A stretch of DNA of 64,000 bases, taken from positions 1 through 64,000 of the forward strand of contig SBHC01000018.1 in assembly GCA_006226375.1 (NCBI GenBank). The letters are read 5' to 3'. Each line of letters opens with the position of its first letter. Position 1 is the stretch's first letter. Of this stretch, positions 35,906-45,674 are shown piece by piece. Below the pieces are notes generated by a model. That model was not told the origin of the DNA and ran no database searches. It was given only the letters and a program-made list of their open reading frames with translations. The position numbers and the translations under genes are program-made. Source of the DNA: Deltaproteobacteria bacterium. GTDB lineage: Bacteria > Myxococcota_C > UBA6777.

Positions 35906-38900
35906 TTAGGGAACAACAAGCCAGACAAATATGTCGTTGTTGCCTGTGGAAGTGAGCGTATTTTTCCCAAAGTTGGCAGAGTTACTGAAGTGGCCAGTGA
36001 CGTACGCTTCGCCGTTTTGGCCTGCAACAATGCCGCGGCTTTCGTGGCTGCTGCCCAGGCTCTGGCTGGTGGAGGTCTTGGTCCAAAGCCATTGACCTGT
36101 GCTGTCGAGGGCCGAAACAAAGATGTTGCGGGTGTCCGTTGCGGTTGAGAACGACGTGGTGCCGAAGACTGACTCTTGCAGGAAGAGCCCAGTGACGAAT
36201 ACTGTGCCTTGGCTGCTAACATCGAGACCAAGGCCCGATTCGTATTCTTTCCCGCCGGCTTGCTTCACCCACAACCATGTTCCGTTGTTGTCCAACTTTG
36301 CGATGAAGATATCCTGGCTTCCTCTGGAGGTCAGCGTTGTGCTGCCAAAGGTTGCTGTCGTTTCAAAGCCTCCAGTGGTGTATAGGTTTCCGTTGCTGTC
36401 TCTCGCAATGCTGTAGGCGTGATCGTAGGAGTTTCCTCCAGCGTTGGTCACCCACTGCCAGACTCCGGAGCCGTTGAGCTTTCCGACGAAGGCGTCACGA
36501 TCGCCCTTGCTGGTAAAGGGGAGGGTGCCAAACTTTCCTGTTTCGGAGGTTCCCACCACGTAGACGTTGTTGTTGCTGTCTACATCAATGCCATACCCGA
36601 AATCTGAAGAATTGCCTCCTCCACCAGCTACCCATTGCCAAACGCCTGAGCTGTTGAGCTTGCCCACGAAGATGTCGCGGTTTCCTTGGCTTGTGAAGGA
36701 GAGAGTGCCAAATTTTCCTGTGTAGGAATTCCCCACGACATAAACGTTGCCGTTGCTGTCCGTCTTTAGCCCCCAGCCGTACTCCGCTGCATTGCTTCCT
36801 CCGCCAGTCACCCACTGCCATGTGCCGCTGCTGTTGAGCTTGGCCACAAAGATATCGGAGTTTCCTTGGCTGGTGAGAGTCTTGTTGCCAAAGGTTGCCT
36901 TGTCGTAGATCTGGCCAGTGATGTAGACGCTTCCAGAGTTGTCCACTGCGATCCCATACCCAAAGTCGCTGGATGTGCCTCCTGCAGAGCGGGCCCAAAG
37001 CCACTGACCTGTGGGGCTGACTTTGGCGACGAAGAGATCGGTGGCGTTTCCGTTGGATGTGAGTGTGTTGGTTCCCAGGACGAACTCGCCGGAAAAGTAT
37101 CCTGTGATGTACGTATTGCCCGAAGTATCCTGAGCGATACCAAAGCTATAGTCGTGGCTTGCGGAGGTTCCAGCGTACGATTGCAAGCCGGTGAAGGTTC
37201 CGCTGCTGTTGAGCTTGGTGACAAAGATGTCCGAGGCTCCCTGGTTGGTAGCCGAGAGTGAGCCAAACGTCAGGTTGCCAGAGGCGTAACCAGATGCGTA
37301 GACATTGCCAGAGCCATCCACTGAGATGGCGTACGCATAGCTTGCAGCGCTGCTCAGACCTGCTTTGACCCACTGCCATGTGCCGCTGCTGTTGAGCTTG
37401 GCCACAAACATATTGAGGTTGCTGGCTTTGCCTTTCACTGACAAGCTACCAAAGGTGGCATGCGATGAGGCGGACAACGAGAAGAAGTGTCCTGTGACGT
37501 AAACGTTGCCAGAGCTGTCAAGAGCGATGGCTTGTCCATAGTCGGAGCCACCGGAGCCAGCGATCTGACCCCAGAGCCATTGGCCGTTCTTGTCCGCTTT
37601 GGCCACGAAGATGTCGTAGCCTCCTTTGGTTACGAGGGAAAAGGTTCCTAAGGTCACAATGTTACGAACGTATCCAACGACGTAAGCGTTGTCGGATTTG
37701 TCCATCGCGATGCGGTAGCCATAGTCGGTGCTGTTGCCTCCGGCTCCGTTGGCCCAAAGCCAGGAGCCGTTTGCGTTGAGCTTGGCAATGAACGCATCGT
37801 AGCCGCCTTTGGAGCTTAGGTTGGTGCTTCCAAAGCTGATGTTGTTGCTGAAGTGTCCTGTGACAAGCAGATTGCCTCCGCTGTCGATGGCGATGTCATA
37901 CGCTCGGTCGTAGCCGCTGCTGCCTGCATTGTTGACCCACTGGAAGATGCCGCTGCTGTTGAACTTTACCACCATGATATCGTTGTTGCCTTTGGAGGTC
38001 AGCGTGGTGTTTCCAAAGGTTGAGGCTCCGTCGCTTTCAAAGTGACCTGCAACGTACACGTTGCCAGCGTTGTCGATGGCCAGGTTCTCACCGTATTCGT
38101 CGTTGTCTACGCCACCCTGTGCGGTCGCCCATTGCCATGCGCCGCTGGTGTTAAGCTTGCCCACAAACAGTTGAACTTTGTACGAACCGTTTGAGGTGGG
38201 TGTGGTGGTCAGCGTTGTGGAGCCTAGCGTGAGACTTTTCCCAGTGAAACGTCCTGTTATATAGACATTGCCGCTGGCGTCTGTCTTTACCGCTTGAAAG
38301 CCGATATCGTTGCTCTCGTATGCTTTGGCCCATATCGGTTGAAGTTGGTTGGAGAGTTTGGCGACAAAGACCCCGCTTCCTTGGGTTGCAGTGAGTGTGA
38401 GGCTGCCGATGGTGATGGTCCTACCAAAGCTGCCTAAAATGTACAGATTGCCCTGGCTGTCTTGTGCCATATCTCGAACGAATTCAGACGAGTTGGTGCT
38501 GATTCCACCGGCGCCGATCGCCCAGGCTGGGTTGCATTTTCCAGAGAGGCAGGCCTCTGCCGTTTTGCAGGCGTTGTTGCAAGCGCCGCAGTTGTCATCA
38601 TTGGTTTGTAAGTCTACGCAGGCTCCGTTGCAGTCGGTTTGGCCTGAGGGACAAACACACTTGCCCGCCGAGCAGGATTTGCCACCTGAGCATTTTGTTC
38701 CGCAAGAGCCACAGTGGTCGTCGTTGGTTTGTAAGTCGGTGCAGGCTCCCCCGCAGCATCCATCGGTTTGGCAGGCCTGACCGCAGGCGCTGCAGTTCTT
38801 TGGATCGGTGTTGAGGTTGACACAGGAGCCAGAGCAGTTTGTCTCTTGGTCTTTGCACAGCAGCGCGCAAGCGCCTGCAATGCAAGATTGACCGGCCTGG

Positions 38901-39775
38901 CAGGATGTTCCACATTTGCCACAGTGGGCCGTGCTGGCCTGCAAGTCGACGCATTCTCCAGAGCAGTCGGTTTGACCCTGTTGGCAAGAAACTTCGCAAG
39001 AACCTTGGGTACAAGCCTGACCCGCTTTACAGGCGTTTCCACATGCGCCGCAGTGAGCCAGAGAGGACTGAATATCAAAGCATTTGCCGGCGCAGTCGGT
39101 TTGACCTTGGGGGCAATTCAATCCACATTTGCCTTCCTTGCAGATCTCGCCGGTCTTGCAAGCTGTGCCGCAGGCTCCGCAGTTCTTGGTGTCGTTTTGT
39201 AGGTCTGCGCAGGTGCCGGAGCAGTCGGTTTGCCCTGTGCCGCAAGGTGAAACACACTTGCCGTCGGCGCAGACTTCAGCGGCTTTGCAGGCATTGTCAC
39301 AGGCGCCACAGTGGGCGGTGCTGGTGGACGTTGCCACACACTTGCCACCGCACAGGCTTGTGCCAGCGGAGCAGAACACTTCACACTTGCCTTCTTTGCA
39401 TTGTTCGCCAGTGTTGCAGGCGTTTCCACATGCGCCACAATGAGCGACGTTGGTTTGGGTGTCCACACAGCTACCACTGCAGCCTCGCTTACCCTCCGAG
39501 CAGGTTAGCTCACACGTTCCGGCTTTGCAGGATTCGCCTTCGCGGCACTTGGTGTTGCAGCCGCCGCAGTGGTTGTTGTCGGTTTGCGTGTTGTGACATG
39601 TCGTGCCGCACTGGATTTGTGTGTCTGTGCATTCTTCAGCACAAGTTCCAGCCTTACAGGTTTGTCCTGTTGGGCAAGTCACCGCTGCACAGGGGTCCGT
39701 CGCGCCACCGCAGCCCATCCACAACAAACTCAATGCCCATAACAAACCAAGGCTGGGTATCCAACGACGCAACAT
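35906..39775 (-). CDS. Surface lipoprotein: nine Cys modules plus fourteen SBBP beta-propeller repeats (paralogue A)
   Basis: 1289 residues from ATG 39775, which has AGGAGT upstream; the extra 22 codons to 39841 lack one. The lipoprotein signal ends at Cys22 (LLWMGC). Next come nine modules of ~43 residues with the pattern G.t.C...CvD.qt...HCG.CG..C..g..C..G.C, then 14 SBBP-type repeats of ~55-60 residues with the core DxxGNVYVTGxF...tFG...LtsxGxxDIFVAKL...GxWqW. Fourteen repeats could form one large or two seven-bladed propellers. It is a head-to-head paralogue of the gene at 39951, with which it shares a 175-base intergenic region. Expected at the cell surface; ligand unknown. Confidence 0.9.
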   Translation of the reverse strand: MLRRWIPSLGLLWALSLLWMGCGGATDPCAAVTCPTGQTCKAGTCAEECTDTQIQCGTTCHNTQTDNNHCGGCNTKCREGESCKAGTCELTCSEGKRGCSGSCVDTQTNVAHCGACGNACNTGEQCKEGKCEVFCSAGTSLCGGKCVATSTSTAHCGACDNACKAAEVCADGKCVSPCGTGQTDCSGTCADLQNDTKNCGACGTACKTGEICKEGKCGLNCPQGQTDCAGKCFDIQSSLAHCGACGNACKAGQACTQGSCEVSCQQGQTDCSGECVDLQASTAHCGKCGTSCQAGQSCIAGACALLCKDQETNCSGSCVNLNTDPKNCSACGQACQTDGCCGGACTDLQTNDDHCGSCGTKCSGGKSCSAGKCVCPSGQTDCNGACVDLQTNDDNCGACNNACKTAEACLSGKCNPAWAIGAGGISTNSSEFVRDMAQDSQGNLYILGSFGRTITIGSLTLTATQGSGVFVAKLSNQLQPIWAKAYESNDIGFQAVKTDASGNVYITGRFTGKSLTLGSTTLTTTPTSNGSYKVQLFVGKLNTSGAWQWATAQGGVDNDEYGENLAIDNAGNVYVAGHFESDGASTFGNTTLTSKGNNDIMVVKFNSSGIFQWVNNAGSSGYDRAYDIAIDSGGNLLVTGHFSNNISFGSTNLSSKGGYDAFIAKLNANGSWLWANGAGGNSTDYGYRIAMDKSDNAYVVGYVRNIVTLGTFSLVTKGGYDIFVAKADKNGQWLWGQIAGSGGSDYGQAIALDSSGNVYVTGHFFSLSASSHATFGSLSVKGKASNLNMFVAKLNSSGTWQWVKAGLSSAASYAYAISVDGSGNVYASGYASGNLTFGSLSATNQGASDIFVTKLNSSGTFTGLQSYAGTSASHDYSFGIAQDTSGNTYITGYFSGEFVLGTNTLTSNGNATDLFVAKVSPTGQWLWARSAGGTSSDFGYGIAVDNSGSVYITGQIYDKATFGNKTLTSQGNSDIFVAKLNSSGTWQWVTGGGSNAAEYGWGLKTDSNGNVYVVGNSYTGKFGTLSFTSQGNRDIFVGKLNSSGVWQWVAGGGGNSSDFGYGIDVDSNNNVYVVGTSETGKFGTLPFTSKGDRDAFVGKLNGSGVWQWVTNAGGNSYDHAYSIARDSNGNLYTTGGFETTATFGSTTLTSRGSQDIFIAKLDNNGTWLWVKQAGGKEYESGLGLDVSSQGTVFVTGLFLQESVFGTTSFSTATDTRNIFVSALDSTGQWLWTKTSTSQSLGSSHESRGIVAGQNGEAYVTGHFSNSANFGKNTLTSTGNNDIFVWLVVP

Positions 39776-39849
39776 TCTAACTCCTCTGTTCTGTAATCCG
39801 TCCTTGTACACAAGACTTTTATCGTGCATAAGACAACACAAATATAGGC

Positions 39850-39896
39850 TTGGTCTCTACTTTTTTGTGGTGTCTTTGTCAATTGTACGAGACCAA
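39850..39896. promoter_or_regulatory. Inverted repeat in the shared divergent promoter region
   Basis: TTGGTCTC (39850-39857) and GAGACCAA (39889-39896) are perfect 8-bp arms separated by 31 bases, close to the middle of the 175-base region between the two divergent lipoprotein paralogues. Arms are about three helical turns apart or more, so it may bind a regulator on both half-sites. Confidence 0.45.
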
Positions 39897-39950
39897 ATAG
39901 GGTTGTATTCTGTCAAACCCAGAGAAACTTTCTTGGTAAGAGGAGATGGT

Positions 39951-42900
39951 ATGTTTCGTCAATGGGTTCAAGCTTTCCTGGTGATTGTTGCACTTGTTGT
40001 GTCGTTTGTGGGGTGCAGCGGTCCTCCTCCTGGTCCCTGTGATACCGTTACATGCGGAACAGGAAAGACCTGCAAACTGGGGGTTTGCGTTGATGAGTGT
40101 ACAGCCGAGCAGAGTCAGTGTGGCTCCACTTGCCACGACGTAAAGACTGATAGCAATCACTGCGGAGCTTGCTTCAGCAAATGTCGTCAAGACGAAGTGT
40201 GCAAAGACAGCAAGTGTGTCCTGACGTGTACCGATGGGAAACAGGCCTGTGGAGCGATCTGCGCCGACGTCCAAACCAATGTGTTGCACTGTGGAGCCTG
40301 TGACAACGCTTGCAAAGCCGGTGAGGTCTGTAAGGCTGGGAAGTGCGAGATCTTCTGTCCTGATGGAACAACCTTGTGCGGTGACAAATGCGTGGACACC
40401 AATGCCAGCACCGCTCACTGTGGTGCCTGTGGAACGGCTTGCAAGACGGGCGAGATCTGCAAGGCTGGAACGTGTGAATCGTCTTGTGGCCAAGGATTGA
40501 CCGATTGCTCTGGAGCTTGCGTGGACACGAACATCTCACGCGCTCACTGCGGCGCTTGTGGGACGGCTTGCAAGGCCGGCGAGATCTGTACCAGCGGGAA
40601 GTGCGAGTTTAATTGTCCTCAGGGTCAGGTTGAATGTTCAGGGCAATGTGTGGATACCGACTCCAACGTCGCTCATTGCGGCGCCTGTGGAAACGCCTGC
40701 AAGTCTGGAGAGGTTTGCACCAGCGGGACATGCAAGGCTTCCTGTGGCACTGGGCAAACCGACTGCTCTGGAAGTTGCGCGGACCTTCAGTCCAGCACGG
40801 CCCATTGTGGCGCCTGTGGTCAGGCTTGCAAACAAGGACAAGCATGCATCAGCGGAACCTGTACCGCCGTTTGTCAGGACAAAGAAACCAACTGCTCCGG
40901 CCAGTGCGTGAATGTCAACGAAAGCGCTGACCACTGTGGCGCTTGCGGCCAAGCTTGCAAGTCGGGCCTGGGCTGTTGTGGCGCAGCCTGTTTGGATCTT
41001 CAAACCAGCAACACCCACTGTGGCAAATGTGGCAACACCTGTATGGGTGGAAAAGTCTGCAGCTCCGGTTCTTGTGCTTGTCCTACAGGACAGACAGACT
41101 GCTCTGGGACCTGCGCAGACTTCAAAAGCAGCAACGATCATTGTGGCGCTTGTGGAACAAAATGCACCAACGGAAAAGTCTGTGTGGACGGCGCCTGCAA
41201 GCTGGGTTGGGCTGTCTCGCTGGGCGGGCGTTCCAGCACCTCCACGGAGGTCGCATATCGTACTTCTGTGGACAGCAACGGCAACGTTTACCTCGTGGGC
41301 CGATTTAACCTGGAAATCTCAGCAGGTGGCACCACTCTGAACACCAAAGGAATAGGGCAGGCTCTTCTTGTTGCCAAGCTGAACTCTCAGCTGCAGGTGC
41401 AATGGCTCGCCAAAGCGGAGTCGCGCAGTTTTGATGGATGGGGCCTTACACATGACAGCAATGGCAATGTGTACGTGGCCGGCCACTTCTACGATGCGAC
41501 GATGTCATTTGGAACCACCACGCTGACCAACTCTGGAAGCTCCGATGCCTTTGTGGCCAAACTCGATAGCAAAGGTGCATGGCAGTGGGCCGTTCGAGCC
41601 GGCGGAAAGAGAGACGAGTACCTTTTCGGCATCTCTGTTGATGTTGCTGGCAACTTGTATGTCACAGGCTACTTCTACGCGACGGATACTGAACCCGCGG
41701 TGTTTGGGTCTTCCTCCTTGACCACCAACGGCAATGGCTCTGACATCTTTGTCGGCAAACTTAACAGCAAAGGAGTCTGGCAATGGGCGGTAAGTGGAGG
41801 TGGGAACAGCTCTGATAATGCTTATAACATTCGTACGGACAACGCAGGCAACTCCTATGTGGCTGGTTATATCCGTAACACGGCTACGTTTGGCACCCTC
41901 TCTATCTCGTCCAAAGGCAATGGTGATGTGTTTGTCGGGAAAATTGACAACAAAGGAGCTTGGCAGTGGGTCGCAGGAGGCGGGAGCAACAGCTCTGATT
42001 ATGCGTATGATCTCGCGTTTGATGGCTCAGGGAACGTGTACGTCTCTGGTCGCTTTTACAACACCGCCACCTTTGGCACCTTTTCCTTGTCTTCCAAGGG
42101 CAGCTTGGACGCTTTTGTTGGAAAGCTCAACAACAAAGGGGTCTGGCAATGGGTGACTGGTGGAGGTGGGAGCAGCAGTGACTATGCTTATGGTGTTGAC
42201 GTCGATTCGTCTGGGAATGTTTATGTCACTGGGTACTTCTATAACAACGCCACGTTTGGATCCATCTCTCTGACCTCTGCTGGGTCAGCTGACATCTTTG
42301 TTGGACAGGTCAGCAACTCAGGGGTTTGGCAATGGGTAAAGCGGGCCGGTGGAAAAACTTCAAGCGAGAATGGCACAAGTGATTACGGTCGCTCCGTTCG
42401 GTTGGATGGCTCAGGCAATGCTTACGTTGTGGGCTACTTCTATACCGATGCTGACTTTGGTTCGACCTCCATTTCGACCCAAGGAGGCGGCGATATCTTT
42501 GTGACCAAGCTCGACAAAAGTGGCAACTTCACGGCAACCACCTCCTTGGGAGGCATCGGCTCCAACTACGACTATGCCTACAGCATTGCACAAGACAGTC
42601 AGGGCAACTTCTACATTGCTGGAACCTTCCAGGGTGTTATGGCTGTGGGCTCAACGACTTTGACTTCGCAAGGAGCAAGCAACAATGTCTTTGTTGCTAA
42701 GATTGATGGTTCTGGAAATTGGCTGTGGGCCAAGAGTGCCGGTGGTTCGTTCTCTTCCAGCTATGCGTTTGGCGTGAATGTTGATGGCACAGACAACGTT
42801 TATATTACCGGTTACTACTACGCTGAAGACAAAGGCAACGTCGTGTTTGGCTCTTTGACATTCACTGGAACAAACAGCAGCCGGATGTTTGTTTCTAAGT

Positions 42901-43847
42901 TGGACAAAGCGGGAGCGTGGATGTGGACCAAAGACGCTGGGGCCAAAAGCAACACATGCCAGGGTTGGGGAGTTGCTGTGGACAGCTCCAACAATGTCTT
43001 TGTGACGGGGCGTTTCTATCGTGAGGCAACCTTTGGTTCCGTGTCTCTCTCAACGAACGGTAACAACTACGATGTGTTTGTGGCGAAGTTGGACAACACC
43101 GGTGCCTGGATATGGATTAAGCAGGCTGGAGGAACGTCGTCAGATTACGGCTATGGTATCGATGTGGATGCCAATGGCAACGCTTATGTTGCTGGCGCAA
43201 TATACTCAGGCTCCACATTTGGTTCGCTTACCTTCTCTGCCGGAGGAAGTCGAGAAGCGTTTGTCGCGAAGATCGATGGAAATGGTACATGGCAGTGGGT
43301 GACTGGGGGTGGCGGCTCTTCGTCCGACTACGCCTACGGCATCGCTCTCGATAGCAACGGTAATGTGTATACCACAGGATACTTTAACAACGCCGCGACG
43401 TTTGGTACGTTCTCCCTCAGCTCTGCTGGGAACGCTGATATCTTCGTTGCTAAGCTTGACAACAACGGCAAGTGGCTGTGGGTCAAACAAGCCGGCGGCA
43501 AACAGTACGATGTTGGTTATGGTATTGATGTGGATGCCAGTGGAAATGTGTACATCACAGGGGTTTTCCAGGAGGAGGTCTCCTTTGGTTCCACAACCCT
43601 CACGTCATCAGGGCAGGGCAGCTACATCTACGCTGCTCGCCTTGACACCAGCGGGAATTGGTTGGGCGCTGTTGCCACGACCAGCAAGGGGACGTCCAAC
43701 GGTGGACAAGAAGGTCGAGGGATCAGCGCAGGCAAGAACGGTAACTCTTATGTTGTCGGAACCTTCAACGGAACCATTATGGCCGGGAACAACACACTCG
43801 TTACAGAAGGTAACAGTGATATTTTGGTATGGCTTGTTCTTCCCTAA
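39951..43847 (+). CDS. Surface lipoprotein: nine Cys modules plus fourteen SBBP beta-propeller repeats (paralogue B)
   Basis: 1298 residues from ATG 39951 (AGGAG five bases upstream); the frame is open for 116 codons upstream but over the paralogue's leader. The lipoprotein signal ends at Cys22 (VVSFVGC). I count nine Cys modules (HCGACG core) to about residue 420, then 14 SBBP repeats with GNVYVTGYF-type cores and LTSxGxxDIFV strands. Module number and order equal those of the divergent paralogue, so the pair arose by duplication of the whole gene with inversion. The C-terminus of both ends in a short DIFVWLVxP-like strand. Function unknown. Confidence 0.9.
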   Translation: MFRQWVQAFLVIVALVVSFVGCSGPPPGPCDTVTCGTGKTCKLGVCVDECTAEQSQCGSTCHDVKTDSNHCGACFSKCRQDEVCKDSKCVLTCTDGKQACGAICADVQTNVLHCGACDNACKAGEVCKAGKCEIFCPDGTTLCGDKCVDTNASTAHCGACGTACKTGEICKAGTCESSCGQGLTDCSGACVDTNISRAHCGACGTACKAGEICTSGKCEFNCPQGQVECSGQCVDTDSNVAHCGACGNACKSGEVCTSGTCKASCGTGQTDCSGSCADLQSSTAHCGACGQACKQGQACISGTCTAVCQDKETNCSGQCVNVNESADHCGACGQACKSGLGCCGAACLDLQTSNTHCGKCGNTCMGGKVCSSGSCACPTGQTDCSGTCADFKSSNDHCGACGTKCTNGKVCVDGACKLGWAVSLGGRSSTSTEVAYRTSVDSNGNVYLVGRFNLEISAGGTTLNTKGIGQALLVAKLNSQLQVQWLAKAESRSFDGWGLTHDSNGNVYVAGHFYDATMSFGTTTLTNSGSSDAFVAKLDSKGAWQWAVRAGGKRDEYLFGISVDVAGNLYVTGYFYATDTEPAVFGSSSLTTNGNGSDIFVGKLNSKGVWQWAVSGGGNSSDNAYNIRTDNAGNSYVAGYIRNTATFGTLSISSKGNGDVFVGKIDNKGAWQWVAGGGSNSSDYAYDLAFDGSGNVYVSGRFYNTATFGTFSLSSKGSLDAFVGKLNNKGVWQWVTGGGGSSSDYAYGVDVDSSGNVYVTGYFYNNATFGSISLTSAGSADIFVGQVSNSGVWQWVKRAGGKTSSENGTSDYGRSVRLDGSGNAYVVGYFYTDADFGSTSISTQGGGDIFVTKLDKSGNFTATTSLGGIGSNYDYAYSIAQDSQGNFYIAGTFQGVMAVGSTTLTSQGASNNVFVAKIDGSGNWLWAKSAGGSFSSSYAFGVNVDGTDNVYITGYYYAEDKGNVVFGSLTFTGTNSSRMFVSKLDKAGAWMWTKDAGAKSNTCQGWGVAVDSSNNVFVTGRFYREATFGSVSLSTNGNNYDVFVAKLDNTGAWIWIKQAGGTSSDYGYGIDVDANGNAYVAGAIYSGSTFGSLTFSAGGSREAFVAKIDGNGTWQWVTGGGGSSSDYAYGIALDSNGNVYTTGYFNNAATFGTFSLSSAGNADIFVAKLDNNGKWLWVKQAGGKQYDVGYGIDVDASGNVYITGVFQEEVSFGSTTLTSSGQGSYIYAARLDTSGNWLGAVATTSKGTSNGGQEGRGISAGKNGNSYVVGTFNGTIMAGNNTLVTEGNSDILVWLVLP

Positions 43848-43910
43848 CTGTCTTTCTTTTGTCATGTCTCTCTTCTCATTCCCTTCAGACTCCTCCTTTG
43901 TGTGCCCTTC

Positions 43911-44498
43911 ATGACCTCCTTTCTTTCCCGTTTTCTTTGGTTGTTGCAAGTTGTCTTGTCCCGTCTGCGGGGCGTCCAGTCTTTTCGTCGGTGGCTTGCA
44001 CTGCAAGATGAGCAGGGAAGGTTTGTCGTCCAACATCTTGAGCTTGGAAAGGACTGGGCACAAAGAGAGTATGGCTTTGCGGCCGCGTCGGTGCGGCATG
44101 TCGTCCGTTTGAAACTCACAAGAGAAGGCGTTTCCCTGGCACAGGGAGATCTTATGGTGATCCAACGATCAAACGTGGAAGGTCCCCAAGCCTGGTTGTA
44201 TGGGATTGAGGTGCACCCATTGCTTCGTCGGGGAGGCTTGGGACGGCTTGTTACTCAGCAACTTCTTGAGTTGGCAGAAGCGGAAGGGTGGTCGAAGGTC
44301 TGGCTCTCAGTGAATGTCTCCAATCGACGCGCCAAAAAACTCTACAAGAGGCTTGGATTTGAGAGAGTGAGGCGACCACCGAAGGGAGAGGTGTTGGAGC
44401 TTTGGCGTTGGCAGAAGGATTTGTCAATAACGAAACCATCTGGGGATTCACGAGATTCATCGTTGGGTTGTAGCGATGGGGAATGTGGAGGGGGATGA
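43911..44498 (+). CDS. GNAT-family N-acetyltransferase
   Basis: About 195 residues. The acetyl-CoA-binding motif A is clear: LYGIEVHPLLRRGGLGRLV, followed by the VSNRRAKKLYKRLGFE segment typical of GNAT motif B. The N-terminal ~30 residues are hydrophobic and basic and could be a membrane-associating helix or non-coding. The start is uncertain: ATG 43911 is used, but GTG 43902 is three codons upstream and neither has a good ribosome site. The last ~25 residues (Ser/Gly/Asp-rich) are low in complexity. Substrate unknown. Convergent with mglA. Confidence 0.8.
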   Translation: MTSFLSRFLWLLQVVLSRLRGVQSFRRWLALQDEQGRFVVQHLELGKDWAQREYGFAAASVRHVVRLKLTREGVSLAQGDLMVIQRSNVEGPQAWLYGIEVHPLLRRGGLGRLVTQQLLELAEAEGWSKVWLSVNVSNRRAKKLYKRLGFERVRRPPKGEVLELWRWQKDLSITKPSGDSRDSSLGCSDGECGGG

Positions 44499-44529
44499 TG
44501 ATTGTGTGGGAAGGGGAGGGGGGAGGAGA

Positions 44530-45117
44530 TCAGCCGCCACGTTTGAGGTGGGTGAGGACGAGCTTGGCGTTGGCTTTGAGTGTATCAAAGACGCCGCGTC
44601 CTGAGGTGGCGATGGCTTCGTAGTCGGGGACACCGCGGGGGTTGAGTTCTTCGCGGAGTTCTTCAACAGTGGCGACGTTGGGGAGGTCACGTTTGTTGTA
44701 TTGGACCACGAAGGGGATGCGGTCGAGGTCGTAGCCTTGTTCCGCGAGGTTGACGCGGAGGTTGTCAAGACTTTCGACGTTGGCTTCCATCCGTTCGACT
44801 TGGGAGTCGGCGACGAAGACGACGCCATCTACACCTTTGAGGATGAGTTTTCGGCTGGCATCGTAGAAGACCTGACCGGGGACGGTGTAGAGGTGGAAGC
44901 GTGTTTTGAAGCCACGGATTTGCCCCAGGGAGAGGGGCAAGAAGTCGAAGAACAGGGTTCGTTCGGTTTCGGTGGCCAGGGAGATCATTTTCCCTTTGGC
45001 TTCGGGGTTGGTCTTCTTGTAGATGTATTGGAGATTTGTGGTTTTTCCACAAAGTCCAGGGCCGTAGTAAACGATTTTACAGTTGATTTCACGTGATGAG
45101 TAGTTGATAAAGGACAT
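44530..45117 (-). CDS. mglA: MglA small Ras-like GTPase, polarity switch
   Basis: 195 residues, the same length as Myxococcus MglA. Seen: P-loop GPGLCGKTT (19-27), the switch region [18 protein letters not shown], and NKRD for guanine specificity. In myxobacteria MglA-GTP marks the leading pole and controls gliding and type IV pili. Its GTPase-activating partner mglB lies 86 bases upstream in the same direction, forming the classical mglBA operon. Ribosome site AGAGAG is ahead of the ATG. Motif residues are intact, so an active GTPase is expected. Confidence 0.97.
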   Translation of the reverse strand: MSFINYSSREINCKIVYYGPGLCGKTTNLQYIYKKTNPEAKGKMISLATETERTLFFDFLPLSLGQIRGFKTRFHLYTVPGQVFYDASRKLILKGVDGVVFVADSQVERMEANVESLDNLRVNLAEQGYDLDRIPFVVQYNKRDLPNVATVEELREELNPRGVPDYEAIATSGRGVFDTLKANAKLVLTHLKRGG

Positions 45118-45145
45118 CTTTCTCTCCTCGGTCGAACGTCCTTCG

Positions 45146-45184
45146 AGGTCCTAGGACCTAGCGTGCCGAAGCGTCATGCTTCGG
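45146..45184 (-). promoter_or_regulatory. Two hairpins in the mglB-mglA spacer
   Basis: AGGTCCTAGGACCT (45146-45159) is a 14-bp perfect palindrome, and CCGAAGC-GTCAT-GCTTCGG (45166-45184) forms a 7-bp stem with a 5-base loop. Both lie between the mglB stop and the mglA start. There is no T run, so transcript stability or relative expression of the two genes is a likelier role than termination. Confidence 0.5.
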
Positions 45185-45203
45185 AAGGAGTGGAATCCGG
45201 GCA

Positions 45204-45674
45204 TCAGTCAGCGAAAAGTTTATCGATATCGTCGTCATCGAACTCGAAGGCAGAGCCTTCGGCCGACTGGGCTTCTTTTTCCATCTCCTGGAAGATCTTT
45301 TTGATCTCTTCGCTGGCTCGTTTGACCCGCAAGCGGACCAGCCCCAGAGATGAGCGTTTGTCAAAAATAATGACGAGGATGACACGTTCGTCCACAAGAG
45401 TGATGTGGATGTTATCGCGTTCCCCTTCATGGAACAGGTTGGAGAACTCTCGTTCTCCGATCAACTCAGCGAGTCCACTGGTTGCGGCAATATTACCGGC
45501 AGCCAGTGAAGCCAATGATGTGGTGTCGATGTTCTGGATGTCGTCACCACTTGCAGCGATTAAGAGTCCGTTCTTGTCGACAAGAAAAACGACCTTGGCA
45601 TTGGCATCACGCGTCAAGCGATCGCTGATAGCCTTGATCTGGCGGTACGCCCAATCGTGTAACACGAAGCTCAT
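45204..45674 (-). CDS. mglB: MglB, Roadblock/LC7 GTPase-activating protein of MglA
   Basis: 156 residues. Conserved Roadblock core: DRLTRDANAKVVFLVDKNG, IDTTSLASLAAGN, FHEGERDNIHITLVD, SSLGLVRLRVKRA, and an acidic C-terminus ending DDDDIDKLFAD. MglB homodimers stimulate MglA GTP hydrolysis and sit at the lagging pole in myxobacteria. The ribosome site GGAGG lies inside the last codons of a small upstream ORF whose stop abuts this ATG, suggesting translational coupling. mglA follows. Confidence 0.96.
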   Translation of the reverse strand: MSFVLHDWAYRQIKAISDRLTRDANAKVVFLVDKNGLLIAASGDDIQNIDTTSLASLAAGNIAATSGLAELIGEREFSNLFHEGERDNIHITLVDERVILVIIFDKRSSLGLVRLRVKRASEEIKKIFQEMEKEAQSAEGSAFEFDDDDIDKLFAD

